From NCBI GenBank assembly GCA_020444045.1, contig JAHLLS010000012.1:1-64000 (forward strand): a stretch of 64,000 nt of DNA. Reading direction: 5' to 3'. The notes below the pieces were generated by a model. That model saw only the letters and a list, made by a program, of their open reading frames with translations. It was not told the origin of the DNA and searched no databases. Origin of the DNA: Deltaproteobacteria bacterium (GTDB lineage: Bacteria > Desulfobacterota > Desulfobacteria > Desulfobacterales > UBA5852). Position numbers and translations under genes: made by a program. This document shows, piece after piece, positions 43,437 through 52,454 of the stretch (positions are counted from its first letter, which is position 1; each line of letters opens with the position of its first letter).

Positions 43437-43745
43437 TCAGAAATCACCCAGGGGGCGTTTGAAGGTATATTCGACGGGGTCCTTTAGCAGGGCTTGTTTG
43501 GCCTCGTCCTCGTTTCCGCCCGCCGCGGCAAACGGCCATCCAACGAGAAAAACAAGGCTGGTAACCCCCAGGCATACCAGGGATACCGGGCGAACGATCA
43601 GTGCGTCGCCAATCATGGCTTCACCGCTGGGAGTGCTTCGATAGATGAACACATCCGTGTCCTGCATGGCCAGAGCCGGCACGGGCCCCAACGCTATGGA
43701 CAGGCCGAGCACTATAACCACCGTATACGTTATTAACTTTCGCAT
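43437..43745 (-). CDS. Small exported or membrane protein, unknown function
   Basis: A 102-residue protein with a signal peptide (MRKLITYTVVIVLGLSIALG, cleavage near PALA) and a second hydrophobic segment (SLVCLGVTSLVFLVGWPFA, about residues 55-75). The charged tail ends in VEYTFKRPLGDF. The ATG at 43745 has an aaggagac ribosome site and a good terminator follows, so it is a real single-gene unit. Similar short proteins with this TF(K/R)RPLGDF-like end are common in sulfate reducers as far as I recall; no function is known. Confidence 0.75.
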   Translation of the reverse strand: MRKLITYTVVIVLGLSIALGPVPALAMQDTDVFIYRSTPSGEAMIGDALIVRPVSLVCLGVTSLVFLVGWPFAAAGGNEDEAKQALLKDPVEYTFKRPLGDF

Positions 43746-44068
43746 GGTAAGTCTCCTTGACAATGGTTAGAAAACCAATCTGTTGGAACAGCCGGGTTAT
43801 CAACCGGATGGTCTCGACACACCGGCGTCCGATAAGAAATGACGCCTGCGTTTGCCCAAGTACACAATAAGCGCTTGAACACGGCCCGGGTCCTGCCTAT
43901 AGTGCTGTCCCATCCAACGTGATGGACTGTGGCAAAGCCATGGGCCTCTATTTCTTCAGCCTTTTAAGGGTAGAAAATGAACTCCCGCCTGTCAAGGAAA
44001 AACCATGTGTATTCCCAGGGGGTTGTTACTATTTTTGACCATCACAAGATCGGTTAGAGCCCAACGAT
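43746..44068. other. Intergenic region between small exported protein and priA
   Basis: 323 bases without a supported gene, divergent promoters expected. No clear hairpin, repeat or reading frame was seen. Confidence 0.5.
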
Positions 44069-46510
44069 ATGCCATCACCAGTCACACATCTTGAAATTGC
44101 CATTGCCCTGCCGGTGTGGGGAACCTTCACCTACCTGGCGCCTCCCGACCTTCTCCCATCGACCGTTCCGGGCCGCCGGGTTCTGGTGCCTTTCGGTCCG
44201 CGCCGTGTCACCGGCTATATACTGGGTCCGGCAGTGGAATCCCCTTCGACCGAATTGAAAACCATCCTGGATGTTCTGGATACGGAATCCTTGTTCACGA
44301 TGGACATGATTCCCTTTTTCCGCTGGATCGCCGATTATTATATCTTTCCGTTGGGTGAGGTCATCCGGGGGGCGCTGCCCGGCGGTCTCAATCTTTATGA
44401 ATTCAACCAGTACGCGATAACCGAGGCGGCCTGTCAGTTGCCGGATGAAACCGTTCTCACCGACGTGGAAAAAGCCGTTTTAGACTGTCTCAAAAACGGC
44501 GCCTGCCGGCTCAAGGAGCTGAATACGCATCTCGATCGCGCGGTGCCGGGCCGCCTGCTGCAAGCCATGGAACAATGCGGCTGGGTAAGCCGTAAAAAAA
44601 CACTGCGGGGCGGCCGGACACGGCCCAAGCGGCAAAAATGGGTGCGTCTCGTGCGCCCTGACATCCCCGGTGAACGCGTTACCCCCCAGCGGCAAACCGT
44701 CCTGGACGCCCTTGCCCAGAACGGCGAAGCGTCCCTCCAACAACTCCGCCAGGTCTTGCCCAATGCCGCCGCGATCGTCCGTGGCATGGCGGCAAGGGGG
44801 TTTGTAACGGTGCACGAAAGCGATGCCTATCGGGATCCCTTCGGTGAACCGATTCTGCCGGATCATCCCCCGGAATTGACGCCGGAACAGCAGCAGGCCC
44901 TGGCGGACATCCATCAGGCCCGGGCAAAGGGCTTTGCGCCGATCCTGCTGGAGGGGGTGACGGGCAGCGGTAAAACCGAGATTTACCTGAACATGGTGGC
45001 CGATACCGTCGCCCGGCAGAAGACCGCCCTTGTCCTGGTTCCCGAAATTGCCCTTATTTCGCAAATGGAGCGACGGTTTCGGGCCCGTTTCGGCGATCAG
45101 ATTGCTGTCCTGCACAGTGGCCTCTCGGCCGGCGAACGTCTGGATCAGTGGATGCGCATCCTGCGACAGGAAGCAGCCATCGTGATCGGCGCACGCTCGG
45201 CCATCTTTGCGCCCTTGCGGCATATCGGCCTTATCGTGGTGGATGAGGAGCACGATCCTTCCTACAAACAGGACAACAATCTGCGCTACAATGCCCGCGA
45301 TCTTGCCGTTGTGCGCGCCAAACAAAACAGTTGCCCGGTGCTGCTGGGGTCGGCCACGCCCTCGGTCCAGACCTATCACAACGCGCGCAGCGGCCGTTTC
45401 AGCCACGTCCGCATGATGCAGCGGGTGACCCCCCAGCCGCTGCCGGAAGTGGAAATCGTGGATCTTGCCCCCGTGCGCCAAGAACGCGGCCTGGGAAAGC
45501 ACCTCACACCGGAACTGTTAACGGCCATTCGTCAGACCCTTGAAAAAGGCGAACAGGCCCTTCTTTTTCTGAACCGCAGGGGGTATGCCAATTACCCCCA
45601 CTGCGCTGCTTGCGGCGCGCCGGTGCGATGCCGCAATTGCAGCATTACGCTTACCTACCATCGGGGCGCGAACGCCTACCGCTGCCACTATTGCGGCCAC
45701 AGTCAGGCCGCGAACAAGGCCTGCACCGCCTGTGGTTCGACCAAACTCTGGCACTTCGGATTGGGGACCGAAAAGCTGGCGGAGGCCATGGCGCAGTTTT
45801 TCCCCAAGGCCCGCACAGCCCGCATGGATCACGACACCACCCGCCGCAAAGGCAGCCTGCTGAAGATCCTGAAAGACCTTCAACAGGGGGCGATCGACAT
45901 CCTCATCGGCACCCAGATGGTGGCCAAGGGTCATGACTTCCCCAACATCACCCTGGTCGGCATCGTCTGTGCCGACAGCGCCCTCAATTTTCCCGATTTC
46001 CGGTCGAGTGAACGCACCTTTCAACTCCTGGCCCAAGTGGCCGGACGCGCAGGACGCGGTGAACGCCCCGGACGCGTCATATTGCAGACCTATACCCCGG
46101 ACCATTTCACTATCACCGCCGCTCGCCAACAAAATTTCCAGGCGTTCTATGACCGGGAAATCCAATCCCGGAACGAGCTGGGCTACCCTCCCTACAGCCG
46201 CATGATCCAGTTTCTGATAACCGGCAAAAACCGGGGCGCCGTTCGGGAAACCGCCGAAAATTTCGGCGCCACCGGCCGTGCGCTGCTGCAAAGCGAGGCG
46301 GCCCGCTATCGCCAGATTGCCATTCTGGGACCGGTGGAAGCCGCCCTGCACCAGGTAGCCGGCCGATTCCGCTGGCAACTGCTGGTCAAAGGCCCTCAGG
46401 CGTCGGTCCTCAACCGTTTCGCGCGGCACCTGCTGCAGGTGATGGGACCTTCCCAAGGGGCGGCTTCCGTCAAGGTAATCGTTGACGTCGATCCCCTTTT
46501 TATGATGTAA
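44069..46510 (+). CDS. priA: Primosomal protein N' (replication restart helicase)
   Basis: An 813-residue PriA. The N-terminal 3'-end-binding domain is followed by the helicase core: Walker A EGVTGSGKTEIYL, VLVPEIALI, GARSAIFAPL, DEEHDPSYKQ, and VLLGSATPS. Eight Cys in CAACGAPVRCRNC and CHYCG/CTACG form the two zinc sites. Motifs V and VI (GTQMVAKGHDFPNITLVGI, QVAGRAGRGERPGRV) are intact. It reloads the replisome at stalled forks. A ribosome site is not obvious. The DUF1573 gene begins 50 bases after the stop. Confidence 0.95.
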   Translation: MPSPVTHLEIAIALPVWGTFTYLAPPDLLPSTVPGRRVLVPFGPRRVTGYILGPAVESPSTELKTILDVLDTESLFTMDMIPFFRWIADYYIFPLGEVIRGALPGGLNLYEFNQYAITEAACQLPDETVLTDVEKAVLDCLKNGACRLKELNTHLDRAVPGRLLQAMEQCGWVSRKKTLRGGRTRPKRQKWVRLVRPDIPGERVTPQRQTVLDALAQNGEASLQQLRQVLPNAAAIVRGMAARGFVTVHESDAYRDPFGEPILPDHPPELTPEQQQALADIHQARAKGFAPILLEGVTGSGKTEIYLNMVADTVARQKTALVLVPEIALISQMERRFRARFGDQIAVLHSGLSAGERLDQWMRILRQEAAIVIGARSAIFAPLRHIGLIVVDEEHDPSYKQDNNLRYNARDLAVVRAKQNSCPVLLGSATPSVQTYHNARSGRFSHVRMMQRVTPQPLPEVEIVDLAPVRQERGLGKHLTPELLTAIRQTLEKGEQALLFLNRRGYANYPHCAACGAPVRCRNCSITLTYHRGANAYRCHYCGHSQAANKACTACGSTKLWHFGLGTEKLAEAMAQFFPKARTARMDHDTTRRKGSLLKILKDLQQGAIDILIGTQMVAKGHDFPNITLVGIVCADSALNFPDFRSSERTFQLLAQVAGRAGRGERPGRVILQTYTPDHFTITAARQQNFQAFYDREIQSRNELGYPPYSRMIQFLITGKNRGAVRETAENFGATGRALLQSEAARYRQIAILGPVEAALHQVAGRFRWQLLVKGPQASVLNRFARHLLQVMGPSQGAASVKVIVDVDPLFMM

Positions 46511-46560
46511 TTTAAACCTTTTGGAAGTCGAACCTATCGATCAAGGAGAATACACCTATC

Positions 46561-47301
46561 ATGAATCGCTCGATCCGGTTGACCCTGTTCATCACACTTA
46601 TCCTGTTGTCATGGCAAATCGCACCGGCCGCCGCCGGCAATGCCGACCAGGCTGCCCCCCCCAATATCATGATTCCCGATCCGCTCTACACCTTCGATGC
46701 CGTGGTGGACGGCATCGAGGTCGTTCACGACTTTCGCGTCTACAATCGCGGAACCGGCGAGCTGACCATCGAAAAAGTCCAGACCGGCTGAGGGTGCACC
46801 GCCGTCTCGTTTCCGAGACAGATCCCCGCCGGCGGCGAGGGACAGATTCGCATCAAAGTCAACACCAATGGCTATGGCGGCCATAACATGAAAAAGAACG
46901 TCACGGTCGTTTCCAACGACCCCAAGCGCCCGCAGCTGCTATTGACGGTCGCTGGTTCCGTGGAAGTCTTTGCCGATATCCACCCCGAGCGCATCATCCT
47001 GCGGGGCAACAGCGGACAACCCATGCGCCAGGAACTTGTCGTAAAACCGCGGGCAAGCTACCCATTCAAGGTAACCGAGGTCAGCGCGAAAAACGGCGTG
47101 AACATCCAGTACGAATTGAAAGAGCAGGAAACCCCGGAGGGCAAGTCCTACGTCGTTACCGTGGAAAACACCAAGACCTCCCCGGGAAAATATTACGACA
47201 CATTGTTTCTATCCACCGACAATCCGTTAAAACCCAAAATCCCCATCCACGTTTACGGCACCATCGCCACGGGCCCGAAACCGGAACCAGCGCAGCCATG
47301 A
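46561..47301 (+). CDS. DUF1573 protein, probable selenoprotein (in-frame TGA as Sec77)
   Basis: Reading through one TGA at 46789-46791 gives a 246-residue protein with a signal peptide (residues 1-25, cleavage after AAA). The DUF1573 domain follows: FDAVVDGIEVVHDFRVYNRG, TIEKVQTG-U-GCTAVSF, IPAGGEGQIRIKVNT, NVTVVSNDPKRP. In this family the motif is CGCT with two Cys; here the TGA is exactly at the first Cys, the usual position for a Cys-to-Sec exchange. A hairpin begins 12 bases after the TGA. Frame and homology are kept on both sides, so decay is less likely. The stop overlaps the next start as ATGA. Role unknown; probably a periplasmic thiol/selenol protein. Confidence 0.8.
46804..46819 (+). 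promoter_or_regulatory. Candidate bacterial SECIS hairpin
   Basis: gtctc-gtttcc-gagac forms a 5-bp stem (six if the g-c closing pair is counted) with a short loop that opens with GU. The loop lies about 18-23 bases downstream of the TGA, the spacing expected for the SelB-binding element of bacterial selenoprotein genes. It is short and judged by eye. Confidence 0.5.
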
Positions 47302-47933
47302 CCCCGGATCCGATCAAAGCGGTCATCTTCGATTGTGACGGGGTCATGTTCGATACAACGGCGGCCAATAGCGCCTACTACAACCGCATTCTCAAACACC
47401 TGGGTCGGCCGCAATTGACCCCGGAACAGTTTGCTTACTGCCACATGCACACGGTGGGCAATGCCCTGCGCTATCTTTTCGCGGATGCCGGCCAGCTTGA
47501 AGCCGCCCTCGCCTTTCGCCGTGAGATGGGATACCGGGACTTCATTCCCATGATGACCCTGGAGCCCCATTTAAAACCCCTGCTGCGGCAGCTGCGGCCC
47601 CGGATCAAAACCGCCGTCGGCACCAATCGTTCGGACACCATGGACGCGGTCATGGAAGTTCATGGCCTGACCAGCGGTTTCGACCTGGTGGTTACCGCCT
47701 CGGATGTCCCGGCACCCAAACCGGCGCCCGACATCCTGAACCACGTATTGACCACCTTCCAACTCAACCCGGCCGAAACCATTTATATCGGCGATTCAGA
47801 GGTGGACGAAATGGCGGCCGACGCCGCCGGCATCCCGCTGGTGGCCTATCGCAACCGCGCGCTGCAGGCCTGGCGCCACATCGACAGTCTGGATGAAATC
47901 AGCGGCTTGCTGAACATTGCCGGTGCGGCCTGA
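47298..47933 (+). CDS. HAD-superfamily hydrolase (phosphoglycolate-phosphatase-like)
   Basis: A 211-residue HAD hydrolase. Motif I is VIFDCDGVMFDT with the nucleophile Asp near residue 12, motif II TNRSDT, motif III Lys in APKPAPD, and motif IV YIGDSEVDEMAA. A helical cap lies between I and II. This is the subfamily I/IA layout of Gph-like phosphatases; the substrate is not known. It overlaps the DUF1573 stop by four bases and is probably co-translated with it. Confidence 0.9.
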   Translation: MTPDPIKAVIFDCDGVMFDTTAANSAYYNRILKHLGRPQLTPEQFAYCHMHTVGNALRYLFADAGQLEAALAFRREMGYRDFIPMMTLEPHLKPLLRQLRPRIKTAVGTNRSDTMDAVMEVHGLTSGFDLVVTASDVPAPKPAPDILNHVLTTFQLNPAETIYIGDSEVDEMAADAAGIPLVAYRNRALQAWRHIDSLDEISGLLNIAGAA

Positions 47934-48029
47934 AACGGTCTCAAAGCCGCTCTTGTTCGGCAGCGACCCACAAAGATTCCGATACACCTGGCCGGTTTTC
48001 TGTATTTTTCATCGTTTGGGTGGTTTCGT

Positions 48030-48137
48030 AGAACGTTCGAGATCAAGCCGTGCGTATTCCGAGGCGGGAGGCGTAAATCAGTACGTTGCAGCAACGAGGA
48101 GTAATGCAATCGCGGAGGCCGAAGTCCACAGAACATC
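48030..48137. repeat. Intergenic repeat-like element A
   Basis: The stretch starting gaacgttcgagatcaagccg and containing aggcgtaaatcagtacg, gcagcaacgaggag and gaggccgaagt resembles element B by eye (shared words gaga-caag-cgtgcg, agcgta-atc-cagt and gcagc-acgag). It has no coding features. It is probably a member of a dispersed intergenic repeat family. Confidence 0.45.
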
Positions 48138-48186
48138 GATATTCATCTGTCGCTGGCAGATCGAAGGTTTAAAAAAGCCTATAGCA

Positions 48187-48311
48187 GACCGATGCGTCAA
48201 ACGCCCGAGAGCAAGGCGTGCGAGGTTTGAGGAGCGAAGCGTACATCGCAGTGCGCCGCAGCGACGAGAGCCGAAGCACAACGCCGCTGTCGGGCGTTTG
48301 ACGCATCGGTC
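48187..48311. repeat. Intergenic repeat element B with perfect 22-bp inverted ends
   Basis: Arms gaccgatgcgtcaaacgccc+ga (48187-48208) and its exact reverse complement (48290-48311) enclose 81 bases rich in gcgaagcgta / agcgacgaga-type words. Together with element A it fills the space between the HAD gene and the zinc-ribbon gene. The right arm overlaps the stop codon of the minus-strand zinc-ribbon gene. It may be a small non-autonomous mobile or REP/BIME-like element. Confidence 0.7.
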
Positions 48312-48534
48312 ACTGGTTGCCGTAGCCGTTGGATTCGCCACAGTCCGGACACACCCAAGTAATGCCGTTGCATGAAAGCCCCCAAAAATTCTCATCCATA
48401 CACGCCTGGCACATGGCGAAACCGCATTGGCGGCACGTCCAGCAAAAGGGGACTGCCGCCCGGCAGCAATGGCAGTCGGTCAGGGCCGGGCGACGACGGC
48501 GACGACGGTAGGGCGGGTGGGTCGGTGATGTCAT
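48310..48534 (-). CDS. Small zinc-ribbon protein
   Basis: A 74-residue protein with eight or nine Cys in CxxC-type pairs: CHCC, CWTCRQCGFAMCQAC, NGITWVCPDCGESNG. After a basic Arg-rich start (YRRRRRRPALTDC) the spacing suggests two zinc sites. I recall similar short proteins from sulfate reducers with the same CMDENFWGLSCNGITW core, without known function. The start at 48534 has a weak ribosome site. The stop lies in the inverted-repeat arm of the adjacent element. Confidence 0.65.
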   Translation of the reverse strand: MTSPTHPPYRRRRRRPALTDCHCCRAAVPFCWTCRQCGFAMCQACMDENFWGLSCNGITWVCPDCGESNGYGNQ

Positions 48535-48731
48535 TCCGATATCTTCGTGTCGGGGCCGGCAGGCGCGATGCCCGCCGCCATGCTTGTTGTTTGAGGGAGA
48601 AAATGATATGCCCTCTCCCGCATCAGCCGAACGCGGGAATCTAAGGCAGTTCAAACCGCAAGTCAACATGGACGGTTTTTGCAGCAACCGACCGTGCCAC
48701 CTGGTCGCCATTCACAAGAAGGTCCTACCCC

Positions 48732-51410
48732 ATGGATACCCAAAAGCAACTCTACCTGATTGACGGCAGCGCTTATCTCTACCGCGCCTATCATGCCATT
48801 CGCAGCCTGTCCAATGCCACCGGCTTTCCCACCAACGCCATTTTCGGGTTCACGCGGATGCTGCTGAAATTGATGGAAGAACGGACGCCCCCTTACGTGG
48901 GCATGTTTTTCGATGCCAAAGGGCCCACCTTTCGGCATGCAGTCTACGCCGATTACAAGGCCAATCGTCCCCCCATGCCGGACGATCTGGCCATGCAGAT
49001 TCCCCCGGTCAAAGCGGTCACGGAAGCCTTCCGGATTCCGGTCATCGAGATGGGCGGCTACGAGGCCGACGACCTGATCGGCACAACGGCCCGCCAGGCG
49101 GCCGCGGCAGGATTCGATGTCACGATCGTGACAGGCGACAAGGATTTCGTGCAGTTGCTAACGGAACGCATCACCATCTGGGACCCCATGAAAGACAAAA
49201 ACATCGAGATGCAGGATATTGCGGCGGCCAATGGTGTATCACCGCCCCAGATGATCGATGTCATGGGTCTTTCCGGGGACACCGCCGACAACGTGCCCGG
49301 AGTACCGGGCATCGGCCCCAAGACGGCCCTCAAGCTGATCCAGTCCTACGCCAGTCTGGAAGGCGTTTACGCGCATATCGAGGAGATCAAAGGTGCCAAG
49401 CAGCGGGAGAATCTCCTCGCATTCAAGGACCAGGCCCTCTTGAGCCGCGACCTGGTTACCATCTGCACCGAGGCCCCCATTACCTTCGATCCGGAGGTTT
49501 ATCGTGCGTCGGCCCCGGACGAGGCGAAATTGGCCGAAATATGCCAGACTTATGAGTTTCGCCAGCTGCAGCAGCGTTTCACCGCACCAACGGAGGGCCC
49601 CGCCAAGCATTACCACGGCATCATGGATACCGAGGCCCTGGCGCAACTGGTGGCCAAACTGGCCCGGGCCGACCGCGTGGCGCTGGACACCGAAACCACC
49701 TCCCAGGACCCCATGCGGGCCGAACTCGTGGGTCTCTCCTTTGCCCTTGAACCCCACGAAGCCTACTACATCCCCTGCGGTCACCGCTATCTGGGCGCCC
49801 CTCCCCAGATAGCCTGCGCGGACGTATTAGACACACTGAAACCGATCTTGGAAAACCCCGCCATTGCTAAAATCGGACAGAATATCAAGTACGACTGGAT
49901 GGTCCTGTCCCGGCATGGGGTCGATCTCCAGGGGGTTCGGTTCGACACCATGGTGGCCTCTTACCTGTTGAACCCGTCCAAGCGGTCCCACAGCCTGGAT
50001 CAGATCGCCATGGATTTTTTAGGGTATAAAACCATCACCTACGCCGAAGTGGTGGGCAAAGGAAGCAAAAAAGCCGGGTTTGAGGCGGTTCCCGTCGAAC
50101 AGGCCGTTCCCTACGCCGCCGAAGACGCCGATATCACCCTCATGGCCTACGAGGCCCTGCGTCCCCAGCTGGAAGACCTGGGCCTGATGGACCTTTTTGA
50201 CACCATTGAAATGCCGCTGGTCCCTGTCCTGCTGCACATGGAAATGACCGGCATCACGGTCGATCAGGATCGCCTGCGGGAGTTGTCGAAATCCTTCGCC
50301 TCCCAGCTGGAGGCCCTGGAAACCAGCATCCACGCCCTGGCCGGGGAGCCCTTCAACATCAAATCGTCCCAGCAGCTGGGTCGGATCCTGTTCGAGAAGC
50401 TGGCCTTGCCGGTCCAGAAAAAAACCAAGAAAAAAACCGGCTATTCCACCGATGTCGGTGTCCTGACCACCCTGGCCGAGCACCACGAACTGCCGGCCCT
50501 GGTGCTGCGTCACCGGGGCCTGGCCAAGCTCAAGTCGACCTATGTGGACGCCCTGATGGAGCTGGTGCACCCGACTACGCACCGTATCCACACCTCTTAC
50601 AACCAGTCCGTCACCGCCACCGGACGCCTCAGCAGCTCGGACCCCAACCTGCAGAATATTCCCATCCGGACCGAGGAAGGTCGTGAAATCCGCAAGGCGT
50701 TTATCCCCCGCCCGGGATGGAAGCTGCTGGCAGCCGATTATTCCCAGGTGGAGCTGCGCATCCTGGCCCATTACGCCAAGGACGCCACCCTGATCAATGC
50801 CTTTGCCAGCGACCAGGACATCCATACCCGCACGGCCTGCGAGGTGTTTGAAACGTCCGAGGAAATGATCAGCGACGAACTGCGGCGCCATGCCAAGGTC
50901 ATCAATTTCGGCATTATCTACGGTATGGGCCCCTACAGCCTTGCTCAGGATCTAGGGATCAGCCAGGCCATGGCGAAAACCTACATCGACAACTATTTCA
51001 ACCACTACCCAGGGGTCAAAGCGTTCATCGATCAGACCATTGAAACGGCGCGCCGGACCAAACAGACCAGCACCCTGATGGGCCGTATCCGCCTGCTGCC
51101 CGATATCGACAGCCGCAACCACAACGTCCGCCAGTTCGCTGAACGCACCGCCGTCAATACCCCCATCCAGGGTACGGCCGCCGATCTCATCAAGCTGGCC
51201 ATGATCGCCGTTGACCGGCAGTTGCGGGAAGCGTCCCATGAAGCCGCCATGCTGCTGTCCGTGCATGATGAAATCGTGCTCGAAGTTCCCCCTTCCGAAA
51301 TCGAGGCCGTCAGCGCCATGGTGCAGACCACCATGGAGGGCATTTGGGAGTTGGCCGTCCCCCTGAAGGTCAACCTGGCGGTCGGCGACAACTGGAATGA
51401 GGCGCATTAA
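48732..51410 (+). CDS. polA: DNA polymerase I
   Basis: An 892-residue Pol I with three domains. Residues 1-290 are the 5' nuclease (YLIDGSAYLYRAYHAI, GDKDFVQL, GLSGDTADNVPGVPGIGPKT). Residues 305-490 are the 3'-5' proofreading exonuclease, and its DxE is present (VALDTETTSQDP), with YAAEDADITL. The polymerase part has QNIPIRTEEGREIRKAF, DYSQVELRILAHYA, KVINFGIIYGMGPYSLAQDL and VHDEIVLE. All catalytic acids seem intact. It repairs DNA and matures Okazaki fragments. Confidence 0.95.
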   Translation: MDTQKQLYLIDGSAYLYRAYHAIRSLSNATGFPTNAIFGFTRMLLKLMEERTPPYVGMFFDAKGPTFRHAVYADYKANRPPMPDDLAMQIPPVKAVTEAFRIPVIEMGGYEADDLIGTTARQAAAAGFDVTIVTGDKDFVQLLTERITIWDPMKDKNIEMQDIAAANGVSPPQMIDVMGLSGDTADNVPGVPGIGPKTALKLIQSYASLEGVYAHIEEIKGAKQRENLLAFKDQALLSRDLVTICTEAPITFDPEVYRASAPDEAKLAEICQTYEFRQLQQRFTAPTEGPAKHYHGIMDTEALAQLVAKLARADRVALDTETTSQDPMRAELVGLSFALEPHEAYYIPCGHRYLGAPPQIACADVLDTLKPILENPAIAKIGQNIKYDWMVLSRHGVDLQGVRFDTMVASYLLNPSKRSHSLDQIAMDFLGYKTITYAEVVGKGSKKAGFEAVPVEQAVPYAAEDADITLMAYEALRPQLEDLGLMDLFDTIEMPLVPVLLHMEMTGITVDQDRLRELSKSFASQLEALETSIHALAGEPFNIKSSQQLGRILFEKLALPVQKKTKKKTGYSTDVGVLTTLAEHHELPALVLRHRGLAKLKSTYVDALMELVHPTTHRIHTSYNQSVTATGRLSSSDPNLQNIPIRTEEGREIRKAFIPRPGWKLLAADYSQVELRILAHYAKDATLINAFASDQDIHTRTACEVFETSEEMISDELRRHAKVINFGIIYGMGPYSLAQDLGISQAMAKTYIDNYFNHYPGVKAFIDQTIETARRTKQTSTLMGRIRLLPDIDSRNHNVRQFAERTAVNTPIQGTAADLIKLAMIAVDRQLREASHEAAMLLSVHDEIVLEVPPSEIEAVSAMVQTTMEGIWELAVPLKVNLAVGDNWNEAH

Positions 51411-51549
51411 AATCAGGGGGGTCAAGGATTCCAGGATCCGAGGGTCCGAGTGACTTTATCTTTAAGCCGTTCGCTTGATTCCTCGACCCCTTGAACCCTT
51501 TGATTTTTTATCATTTGAAATTTTAAAATTGGAGCTTACCCTTACCCCC

Positions 51550-52419
51550 ATGGACAACGACCGCACCAACGCCCTGCTCTGCCCGGGCTGCCGCAAACTG
51601 ATCAGCCGGGATGAACCCGCATGCCCCTACTGTGGCATGGCACGCCCCGGCTCCCGACTCAAAGCCAACTGGTGGACCCAGCACCAGCCATCGCCGGATG
51701 GCTTGATCAAGGCCATTATCTTCACCAACGTAGGTTTCTACGTCCTGGCCCTGTTGCTCAACCCGAAAGGCTTCGGGTTCTCGATGAACCCGATGAACTT
51801 TCTTTCCCCGGCCAACAATACCCTTTTCATTCTGGGGGCCACCGGCCGCTACCCCATCGATCAGATATGGCCCGGCATCACCGGCATCCCGGGCATCGGC
51901 TGGCTCACCCTGCTGACCGCCAATTTTCTGCACGGCAGTCTGTTGCATATTCTCTTCAACATGCTGGTGCTGCGCCAGATCGCCTTCCTGACCATACGGG
52001 AATTCGGCATCTACCGCATGCTGATCATTTATCTCTTGAGCGGCGCCGGCGGATTCCTGCTGTCTTATATGGCGGGAGTACCTTTCACCATCGGCGCTTC
52101 GGCGGCGGTTTGCGGCCTCATCGGCGCCATGATCTATTTTGGCAAATCACGGGGTGGGGTCTATGGCAATCTGGTCTATCGCCAGATCGGGGGATGGGCC
52201 ATCGGGCTCCTGATCATCGGCTTCATGCCCGGTATCAACAACTGGGGGCATGCCGGCGGATTTCTGACCGGCCTGGGCCTGGCCTTTCTGCTGGGCTATC
52301 ATGAGAAACGCCGGGAAACCTTCGGCCACAAGGCCATCGCGGGGATCTGCGTCCTGGTGACCGTAGTCGTGCTGATCGGATCGGCGGGGTTTGGGGTTTT
52401 CTACACCTTTCTCAGCTAG
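51550..52419 (+). CDS. Rhomboid intramembrane serine protease with N-terminal zinc ribbon
   Basis: A 289-residue protein. Residues 10-30 hold a CPGC...CPYCG zinc ribbon. The membrane part has six to seven helices with the rhomboid marks NFLHGSLLHILFNMLVL (the HxxxN helix), the catalytic Ser in TIGASAAVCGLIGA and the catalytic His in NNWGHAGGFLTG. It would cleave membrane proteins within the inner membrane. The start is the ATG at 51550; a longer frame from 51475 is a non-homologous extension through the polA downstream region. No partner gene is evident. Confidence 0.9.
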   Translation: MDNDRTNALLCPGCRKLISRDEPACPYCGMARPGSRLKANWWTQHQPSPDGLIKAIIFTNVGFYVLALLLNPKGFGFSMNPMNFLSPANNTLFILGATGRYPIDQIWPGITGIPGIGWLTLLTANFLHGSLLHILFNMLVLRQIAFLTIREFGIYRMLIIYLLSGAGGFLLSYMAGVPFTIGASAAVCGLIGAMIYFGKSRGGVYGNLVYRQIGGWAIGLLIIGFMPGINNWGHAGGFLTGLGLAFLLGYHEKRRETFGHKAIAGICVLVTVVVLIGSAGFGVFYTFLS

Positions 52420-52454
52420 AAATCCGGCCACGTGGTCTTTGGTTCGCTACGGTC

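Noticed and set aside
46561-46791. DUF1573 gene as a simple nonsense-mutated pseudogene
   Set aside because: The stop is at the one residue where Cys-to-Sec exchange is expected, a hairpin follows, and the rest of the frame shows no decay; still to be tested.
51411-51549. Terminator after polA (ggggtcaagg ... ccttgaaccc)
   Set aside because: The arms pair imperfectly and are far apart; no T run at the right place.
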